Below, in pieces: positions 56,747-64,000 of a DNA stretch of 64,000 nucleotides. The first letter of the stretch is position 1, and each line of letters begins with the position of its first letter. The stretch comes from Azorinus chamasolen (Eukaryota > Mollusca > Bivalvia > Cardiida > Solecurtidae): NCBI GenBank assembly GCA_963576725.1, contig OY755242.1:3365593-3429592 (forward strand), in the 5' to 3' direction. Both the position numbers and the translations under genes were made by a program. Below the pieces are notes generated by a model, which saw only the letters and a program-made list of their open reading frames with translations, was not told the origin of the DNA and searched no databases.

Positions 56747-57064
56747 ACATTTTGCACCATGGACCGGTCTTTACGAACGATAGTACGGATGATATCATAA
56801 CATTTTACACCATGGACCGGTCTTTACGAACGATAGTACGGCTGATATCATAACATTTTACACCATGGACCGGTCTTTACGAAGGGTAGTACGGATGATA
56901 TCATAACATTTTACACCATGGACCGGTCTTTACGAACGATAGTACGGATGATATCATAACATTTTACACCATGGACCGGTCTTTACGAACGATAGTACGG
57001 ATGATATCATAACATTTTACACCATGGACCGGTCTTTCCGAACGGTAGTACGGCTGATATCGTA
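56747..57064. repeat. 53 bp tandem repeat, six copies
   Basis: Units start at 56747, 56800, 56853, 56906, 56959 and 57012. Minor variants (GAAGGGTAGTAC, CCGAACGGTAG) mark individual copies. Unit 1 has three. Confidence 0.95.
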
Positions 57065-57080
57065 CATTCTAGCATATAGC

Positions 57081-57298
57081 TTAACCCTTTCGCTGCCAAA
57101 CTCTGTCATCTTCTAACTTTGTCGTCTGCTACAAATTTTCATATTTTTTTTTATTTTCTTCATTTTTATTTCAAAAACATAGTAACAGTAACAAACAGTT
57201 TGGATCATGATGAGACGCCGAGTTACTCGGCGTCTCGTCTGGATCCAAACTGGTTGCATAGGTAATCACAGATCCGGCATTGGCAGCGAAAGGGTTAA
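57081..57298. mobile_element. piggyBac-like MITE, family D, second copy in unit 2
   Basis: Orthologue of 42656-42870. Confidence 0.85.
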
Positions 57299-57620
57299 AC
57301 ATATTTAATTTCCATTCTATACATATATTGGAAATGGGGTTGGGTCACAAGTTTTGACAACGTTAGTTTCGACCCTCCCCATACAAAAATGTGTACAATC
57401 AAAATACAATGGCGATTTTTACATGACATACAGCTAATAAGTATATAACAAAAACAATGTAAAAAAACATGACGATTGCAACTAGAATATGCGATCCTTG
57501 TATCTTAAACCTTACGCTAGGTGTTGTCGTACAAACCTACCAGTTACCATATATAGTAAAATCCCTCTAAACCGGATGTTAACATTAGTATCAGTGGCAG
57601 GCTTTCAGACAGATGGCTGC

Positions 57621-57840
57621 CTAACCCATTACCTCATAGGCTATTTTTAGATACAACCTCTTTGAATAAATCTACCGAAAAGGAGCATTAACTAGCGAAA
57701 ATGATTTTGTTTTAGAGTTTTGTAGTTTGAAACCATTGTGATAAATAGAGCATTTGCTCCTACAGGAGCAAATGCTCTATTTATCACAATGGTTTCACAG
57801 TGACTTTTACAGAGTCATCCATATGAGGGAATGGGTTAAT
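57621..57840. mobile_element. piggyBac-like MITE, family C, complete copy
   Basis: CTAACCCATTACCTCATAGG to CATATGAGGGAATGGGTTAA with the AACCATTGTGATAAATAGAG core. It is inserted inside an older pogo-like MITE; unit 1 holds a truncated version at 43198. Confidence 0.75.
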
Positions 57841-57942
57841 GCAGATTGAACTCGCGCAGAAAACTCCCAAAAGGAGCTTTCTGCATGACCTTCACCCTGC
57901 ATTAATCAGGCACCCGCCTAAGAAGACCTAACTTCTCTTAGT

Positions 57943-58180
57943 ATCCCTTCCCTTCATATATAGACGTGATTTCACGCATTTGCAGGCAGTGTAGACCCAA
58001 ATTAAACGGCCCCATAGAAGCCATCTGATCAGGGTCTGCTCTGTTTGCTAGTGGAATTATAAAGATATGTTTCTTTACTTTCTAAAATGGCTGCAATATT
58101 CCACCTTCCATATTTCGTTATAGCTGTTTTGTCCATGAATATTCGAAATTTGGAATAAACATAGAACAGGGAAAGGTTAA
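57943..58180. mobile_element. piggyBac-like MITE, family B, diverged, unit 2
   Basis: Orthologue of 43427-43662. Confidence 0.65.
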
Positions 58181-58762
58181 ATTCCAGTTTAGAGGGGATG
58201 CAATGCATTATTGCATACTAAATTATGCATTTGTGGAATATTCGGTTTTACGATGATTTTCACCGAACGATCTTTCATAAAAACGGCTCCCTAGATCTGT
58301 TCATAGTCTTGAACAATAGCAAGCCTTACCCCGCCAAGTTCGACCTGACTCGCATTTGCAAACAGCTTGGATCCAGATGAGACACCGAGTAAACATGCAG
58401 AGTAACTCGTCTCATCAAGATCCAAGCTGTTTGACACTCGGTCATCAGTATGTCAAATCGAAGGAAAGAAAATGTAGCAGCTCAGAGTGTGCATGCATTT
58501 TGTTTTCTCAGCAGGCTAAGGTTTAAGTTAAGATCTAGCTTACTAAACGATAATTATGCTTCTAGGATATGTTGATGTCTACTTCGATTCAAAACGTGTC
58601 TTCCTTTCTTTCCAGTATCCCATTCTCTCATACTGACGCTTCTTGAGCCTCTATAAAATCATTTTTAAAACCATTGTGATAAATAGGGCTTTTGCTGTCT
58701 GATTTGGAAATACAGTACAAATCTGATAGTTCGAACACTAAAACAAGTATCATTATGGGTCT

Positions 58763-59042
58763 TTAACCCATTCCCTGATAGGCTATTTTTAGACCCAACC
58801 TCTTTTAATAAATCTACCGAAAAGGAGCATTAACTATGGAAAAGGAAACTGATAGAATTGTGTAGTATTGAAACCATTGTGATAAATAGGGTTTTTGCTC
58901 CATAGGAGCTAATGCTCTATTTATCAAAATGGTTCCAAAACTACACATTTCTAAAATGCTCATTTTCTATAGTTAATGTTCAGTTTTGGTAGATTAATTC
59001 AAAGCGGTTGGGTCTAAAATAGTCTAGGAGGGAATGAGTTAA
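58763..59042. mobile_element. piggyBac-like MITE, family C variant, unit 2
   Basis: Orthologue of 44252-44531, nearly identical. Confidence 0.8.
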
Positions 59043-60438
59043 CTCATTGCCTCATATAGACTCATTTTAACACCTTTGTAGACGACTCAAATTAGACGGC
59101 TGTATGAGAGCAGAGGAGCTTATGGGCTAAATAGTAACGCAAAGGAAATCGCTATAGACATAAAAAAACAAATTAATACTCAATAGACATCGACAAAACA
59201 AATTAATACACAATAGACATCGACAAAACAAATTAATAAACAAATTGCCGAACTAATGTAAAACAAACTTTTACACTGTCTCAGAACTTTATAATAGAAT
59301 AAGGGTTAAATTCAACATTCAATAATATACAGTGCACTGTTGAGATGTTCAGGGAAAGTTTGGTGTCTGACTTAATATCCCTATTTAACGGTTATTCAGG
59401 CTTACACATAAGCTTTCGGATGTATTGTAGTATGTTTGTAGATGGTGGCTATTAATACTGATGATGAGCGAGCCTTTATAACTGTTTGGGTGTAGGTCTA
59501 GCTATTGTTAGGGGGCATTCTGAAATTCCAATTCCAATTCCAATTTTATTTTAAATAATACAAAGTCTCGCTTTTATGCAAGAAGCATTTACATCTATTA
59601 TACAGTATACAGTAAATAGTCACATGGTCACAATGAGGGAAAACGGCTATTTTCATGTCCCATGTATGGAAGTAGCATATCCAGAGACATATTCATGCAT
59701 ATCTCAGGCATATCCTACCCAAGAATGAGAAAAGAATAATAATATTATCTATGTATACCCACTTGTTTTCAAGTGTAGGTATATACACGTAAGGCAATAT
59801 TTTACAATGACAAATATATACATATGAGGCAGTATATCATGTGTAGTGTTGTATTCCATACATACATACACCCAAACCAGGTGGTTCTGGATAAAAAATG
59901 TGACGTACGTCATACACTCTACATAGACTGTTATATTTGAGTTTTGGTGATCTGAGTGAGCTGACACAATATAGTCACAGCATGCGTCCATTTCTCTTGA
60001 TTTACGGGCATATTTAAACTTACCGGAAAGGATGAATTAGTTTTATGATTCTTGAATTAATTACACTTTTATTATTCTTATCAATATCCATATCTTAAAT
60101 AGCATTTGTTTTACAATTATATATGCATTGAATCTACTCAATGTATACATGTAATTTATTCAAATTGACAATTTTCTTAATAATTATTGTACATAATAAA
60201 TACCAAGTTTTATTATGTTACTGCAATTTTACGTCTCGAAGAGACGATTCTAAAGAGTGGTCACGTTATAGGGTTCGGTGGAGAAATATAACGGAGTTAT
60301 TCTTGAAAATGTTTACATTTACGCGTCTTATCTGGGCCTCTGTAATAATAACTATATATTATTTGGATTTACTACACATACTTCTTAACCACGGCTATGA
60401 GCTCTACAATGCGCTATGTAGATACTGTAGAACCTGTC

Positions 60439-60653
60439 TTAACCCTTTCGCTGCCAAACTCTGTCGTCTGCTAACTTTGTCGTCTGCTACACATTTTCAT
60501 TCTTTTGACTTTCTTCATTTTTGTTTCAAAAACATAGTGACAGTAACAAACAGTTTGGATCCTGATGAGACGCCGAGTTACTCGGCGTCTCATCTGGATT
60601 CAAACTGTTTGCATAGGTAATCACAGATCCGGCATTGGCAGTGAAAAGGTTAA
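60439..60653. mobile_element. piggyBac-like MITE, family D, unit 3
   Basis: Orthologue of 31985-32199; the right end has drifted to GCAGTGAAAAGGTTAA. Confidence 0.85.
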
Positions 60654-60732
60654 TATTTTTCCTATTGAATATTCATATAAGAAATAATGGAATCATGCAA
60701 ACCGTTAGCTGATTTTTTTATTGGCATATATA

Positions 60733-60935
60733 CTGTAAACCCCCTCTAATGCGACCACTTAATGAACAAACATGGTTGTCTTCATAAGCACGTGGTTGCT
60801 TAATGCAGGATGAAAGTTATGCAGAAAGCTCCCATAGGAGCTTTCTGCATAACTTTCGTCCTGAATTAAGCTATCACATGTCTTTACAACTGTGAATTAT
60901 GCCCTTTCCGGTGGTCGCATTAGAGGGGGTTTACT
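60733..60935. mobile_element. pogo-like MITE, unit 3
   Basis: Orthologue of 32281-32465; the left end reads CTGTAAACCCCCTCTAATGC (one change). Confidence 0.8.
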
Positions 60936-61467
60936 GTACATATGATTATTTGGAATTGGTCGTAGGGGTTCGTTCAGATCTATTACAAAAACATCATAAA
61001 AACAAATCAGACCATGATCAGGGAACTCTTACACGAGTCGTCTGATTTGGGTCTAGTCTGTTTGCAAAATCATGGAAGGAAAGTATTAAGAGACAATAAA
61101 AAAGAGGTCTTAGTGTGTCTTTAAGACAAGCGATAGCTTAATGCAGGTTGAAAATACCGCAGAAAGTTCCTATTTGAGCTCCTATGTTCAATTAATGAAT
61201 TGTGGATTAAGACAGGTTCTACTGTACTAATCCGTATTTCGGAGTAAACTGTCTTACCCCTTTCCCTGTTCATGTGGAAAATGATGACGACATTAATATT
61301 AATAATATCATTTTTTATATGAGCAGACCCTGGCTAGACGGCTCATATAAAAACCATATGGTGTGGGTCTAATCTGTTTGCAGATGCGTGAAAATGCGCT
61401 TATACATAATGGAAAGGGTTAAACACGTGTCGAGCATTTTGGATCCAGATGAAATGCCGAGTAATCC

Positions 61468-61579
61468 GATGTGTCATCAGGCACGGTCGACGTGTCATCT
61501 GGCCCCGACGTGTCATCTGGCCCCGACGTGTCATCTGGCACGGTCGACGTGTCACCTGGCCCCGACGTGTCATCTGGCC
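61468..61579. repeat. GACGTGTCATCTGGC minisatellite, unit 3
   Basis: Same array and copy number as unit 1. Confidence 0.85.
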
Positions 61580-61629
61580 TCGATATGTTCGCAATGATTA
61601 TCGCGGATCCCTTTGTAACGTGTTAAATG

Positions 61630-61757
61630 TTTATCTAGTCCGATTCAGTACCCCATGTTTCATAACCAGTTACATAACTAAAACCCGAATTCTTCCAAGT
61701 TGCTTCCACGTCGATATCTCCTTGTCGCTTACAATATTCCATAACAGTAAGATAAAA
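61630..61757 (-). pseudogene. Decayed duplicate of the gene's C-terminal tail, unit 3
   Basis: Same position relative to the gene as in units 1 and 2 (offset about 257 bp); stop-equivalent at 61635-61637. It shares VEATWKNSG-type replacements with the others, so the decay predates the unit duplication. Confidence 0.8.
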
Positions 61758-61891
61758 CTGACATTTCAAATTCCACTAGCAAACCGAGCAGACCCTGGTA
61801 AGACGGCTCCCATAGAAGCCGTTTGGTCTGGGTCTACTCTGTTTGCAAATGTGTGAAACACGTTTATATGAAGGAATTGGTAAAGATTTGT

Positions 61892-64000
61892 CTAGTCCGA
61901 TTCAATATCCATTGTTTCATAACCAGTTACAGAACTAATACCCAATTTTTCCATATCGCTTCCGCTGTCGATATCTCCTTGTTTCTTACAATACTCTATA
62001 ACCGTAAGATAAATTCGCTGGCGCAACTTTTTTTTGTTCTTATGTCTCACGCTTCTTACACACACATTTCTTAGGATCTTGGGAAGAGCGCAAATGAACA
62101 AAACAGTGAACACGTGCGAGACAAGTGACAGATCCTGAAACCTGTCAAAGCTAATTAACAATTCTACCGATACATATAGTATCGATACAACCAATACAAC
62201 CTTTAAAATGGTACTACATACTTTCACCCTTTTCGGCTGGTGTTTTTCGACAATTGTATTGAATAGCTGTCGAGGCATGGCGCTTTTATACAACACATAC
62301 TGGGCGAATTCATGTTCACCTTTGCTCTGAACCCTTTCACAGGCTTCTATGCTGAGTTTTAGCAAGTCTCGATAACTGGAACCGAAATGTTGGATACTCT
62401 CCATAAGGTAGTAGAACGTCATGAAAGCGAGAATGATATATCCGTAGGAGAGTCTTGGGAATTGAACAATGCCGGTAAAGGTGAACATAATGATTCTAGA
62501 CAGAAAAAAGAAGCCATCGAAGAAGATTATACAATACATGTACCACGTAATAAAGAAAGCCACAGCAGTGCCTGCTAGAAGGAGCTTGCTTAGAATAAGA
62601 AGCAGTCGAGGAGGGTCGCCAAAATGGGACATGAGAGAAGTGATGTAAGCATTCAAAAGTAGGAAGAAACAGCTAACTACAGGGAAAGCAAAGAACGTCA
62701 GAGACAACACAGTTTCAACAACACAGAACGCTATGTAAAGTGGAAATATTAACACACGGACAGATGCCACAATCACATCACATGCGAACATCTTTTGGAC
62801 TAACTGTTTAATATTCACAGACCATCTCTTCACAAATATATTCAGTACGAGGCGCCAAAATTTCCAGTTCAATATCATGTAAAGTTGTAGAAAAAGATAG
62901 TTGTGAAACTTTTTATACCCCGTGTAATTCCGAACAGATACCCTACCAAGTTTTTCTCGAGATTTAAGGGGAATTGTCAGAATGAAATAATGATACGTAC
63001 GTGGATTGAATAAACCATTAACTAACAGCTGTTCAAGATCTCCTGGGAATACTAAGAACATCGTCCCGAACACTAGATACATTGATATTGCTTTGTAAGG
63101 ACCGCCTAATAAATACAAGAAGTTTCCAGCATAATGCGGTCCTGCAACTAGTGAACTAAACCCAATTGTTGCACCATGTTTAAGAGCACCGCTGATGAAA
63201 TCTTCTGAATACTTCCAATCCAAATATATCCTAACAGCGGGTAGAGCCATCGGTAGGATAATTATCAACATTCGCCACATCCTCAGACAGATAGATGCTT
63301 TACACTTGCAAACAATCAACACTGGAGAAAACACCGTGGATAAGAAAGTCACTGGAGGGTTCTGCTTTGCACGAATATAGTCTAAGCCGTTTTCAATAGT
63401 GCCATCCTGGTCCGATACACGCCGTTTCCTTTTCGACCTGTTTCGCGTTATCTGCTGAAAGTTGCGTCCGATTTTTGAAAGAATCAGCGGACAGAACGCA
63501 AAAGAAATCTCCCCAAAGACGATTGGCAGTGCCCACCACAGGTGACTGAAATGATAGCGTTCATTGGAACATTCGATGCTCCGCTCTTTCGTCACGTAAC
63601 TTATGATATACTTGCAACACACGTACTCGATGTTTTGTATAGTGCATATAGAGTTGGAACAGGCACGATATATAACACTGGAATCCGTGAACATAACTTT
63701 GTTATAGCACCAGTAACTGGAATTGTAATAGTCCCTCCTGGCAGCAATATCGCTAGTCATATTACCTAGAGCCTCTCCTATCAGTTGATCACTGCTGTTT
63801 TCTCCAATTACAAAACCGCTACAGTTGCCCATGTGCTGAATCTTTATTGTGTATTTTGAACTATTACATTTAGACCATAGGAGACCAAAAGAGAGATAAC
63901 CAAAGTCTTGTGGTATAAACAAGTATTCATATCCCCCATTCTCGCCTTTGTAAGTCCAGATCCAATGGGTGGGCGTAATAACGTATTTCTCTGAATTCAC
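61892..64000 (-). CDS. Unknown polytopic membrane protein, copy 3 (5' part outside window)
   Basis: About 702 codons open to the window edge, covering residue ~68 to the end. Same ectodomain cysteines, membrane segments and GYETMDIESD tail. It shares most copy 2-specific residues (Trp223, the LLAGTAV cluster, Phe560, Phe565), so copies 2 and 3 are closer to each other than to copy 1. It has its own changes, such as Met124 in IQHMGNC and Phe in IGFSS. The signal peptide and start are not visible here. Confidence 0.85.
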   Translation of the reverse strand: MNSEKYVITPTHWIWTYKGENGGYEYLFIPQDFGYLSFGLLWSKCNSSKYTIKIQHMGNCSGFVIGENSSDQLIGEALGNMTSDIAARRDYYNSSYWCYNKVMFTDSSVIYRACSNSICTIQNIEYVCCKYIISYVTKERSIECSNERYHFSHLWWALPIVFGEISFAFCPLILSKIGRNFQQITRNRSKRKRRVSDQDGTIENGLDYIRAKQNPPVTFLSTVFSPVLIVCKCKASICLRMWRMLIIILPMALPAVRIYLDWKYSEDFISGALKHGATIGFSSLVAGPHYAGNFLYLLGGPYKAISMYLVFGTMFLVFPGDLEQLLVNGLFNPRTYHYFILTIPLKSREKLGRVSVRNYTGYKKFHNYLFLQLYMILNWKFWRLVLNIFVKRWSVNIKQLVQKMFACDVIVASVRVLIFPLYIAFCVVETVLSLTFFAFPVVSCFFLLLNAYITSLMSHFGDPPRLLLILSKLLLAGTAVAFFITWYMYCIIFFDGFFFLSRIIMFTFTGIVQFPRLSYGYIILAFMTFYYLMESIQHFGSSYRDLLKLSIEACERVQSKGEHEFAQYVLYKSAMPRQLFNTIVEKHQPKRVKVCSTILKVVLVVSILYVSVELLISFDRFQDLSLVSHVFTVLFICALPKILRNVCVRSVRHKNKKKLRQRIYLTVIEYCKKQGDIDSGSDMEKLGISSVTGYETMDIESD

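Larger units (their letters stand above)
45314..59823. repeat. Segmental duplication unit 2
   Basis: Head-to-tail copy of unit 1 beginning at ATGAGGCAGTATATCATGTG. Gene order and most MITEs are conserved. Unit-specific features: a 241 bp insertion at 47432, a Helitron-like element at 54923 instead of 39466, and six rather than three 53 bp repeats. Confidence 0.9.
59824..64000. repeat. Segmental duplication unit 3 (partial)
   Basis: Third head-to-tail copy, cut by the window end inside the membrane-protein gene. It lacks the family E MITE (clean TA empty site at 60355) and the 241 bp insertion. Confidence 0.9.

Overview
The window looks like a piece of a eukaryotic, most probably bivalve mollusc (clam-like) genome. 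Genes are sparse and split by introns, the DNA is AT-rich, and most of it is mobile elements: palindromic MITEs with TTAA/CCCTTT (piggyBac-like) or TA/CAGT (pogo/Tigger-like) ends, elements starting AGCTCACC and ending in a hairpin plus CTTGTTT that carry internal satellites, a tRNA-derived SINE, and a Penelope-like retroelement of the Naiad type. The clam assignment is inference from repeat style, from the Naiad, and from published reports that Naiads encode selenoproteins in clams and spiders.

Layout. 1-4.3 kb: a MITE, a satellite-element end and about ten copies of a ~312 bp tandem repeat. 4.35-10.55 kb: three phase-compatible exons of a + strand gene whose start lies outside the window; its introns hold a pogo-like element and a 2.2 kb satellite-carrying element. 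10.9-13 kb: two further satellite arrays. 13.4-15.4 kb: a SINE nested in a satellite element nested in a TIR element. 15.4-19.9 kb: mostly featureless DNA with a few MITEs. 19.9-26.2 kb: a minus-strand three-exon gene whose large intron contains a nearly complete Naiad element (21.2-25 kb). Its 1,064-codon frame has exactly four in-frame UGA codons, all where cysteine is expected, and ends in UAG. 26.4-31 kb: inverted-repeat elements, a perfect 89 bp palindrome and a second, 5'-truncated Naiad copy.

31-64 kb: a tandem segmental duplication of ~14.4 kb units, two complete and one partial. Each unit carries one intronless gene on the minus strand for a secreted-start, glycosylated, roughly ten-pass membrane protein of 769 residues that I do not recognise. 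The copies are about 97% identical. Just downstream of each gene is a decayed duplicate of the gene's own C-terminal coding tail. Units differ by whole mobile-element insertions: a 361 bp MITE present in units 1 and 2 with a clean empty site in unit 3, a 241 bp palindromic insertion only in unit 2, and a satellite-carrying Helitron-like element at two different places in units 1 and 2. They also differ in minisatellite copy number.

The two most notable items are the apparent selenocysteine-recoded Naiad polyprotein and the tandem family of unknown polytopic membrane proteins. Exon models were built by eye from splice signals and reading phase and have no transcript support.
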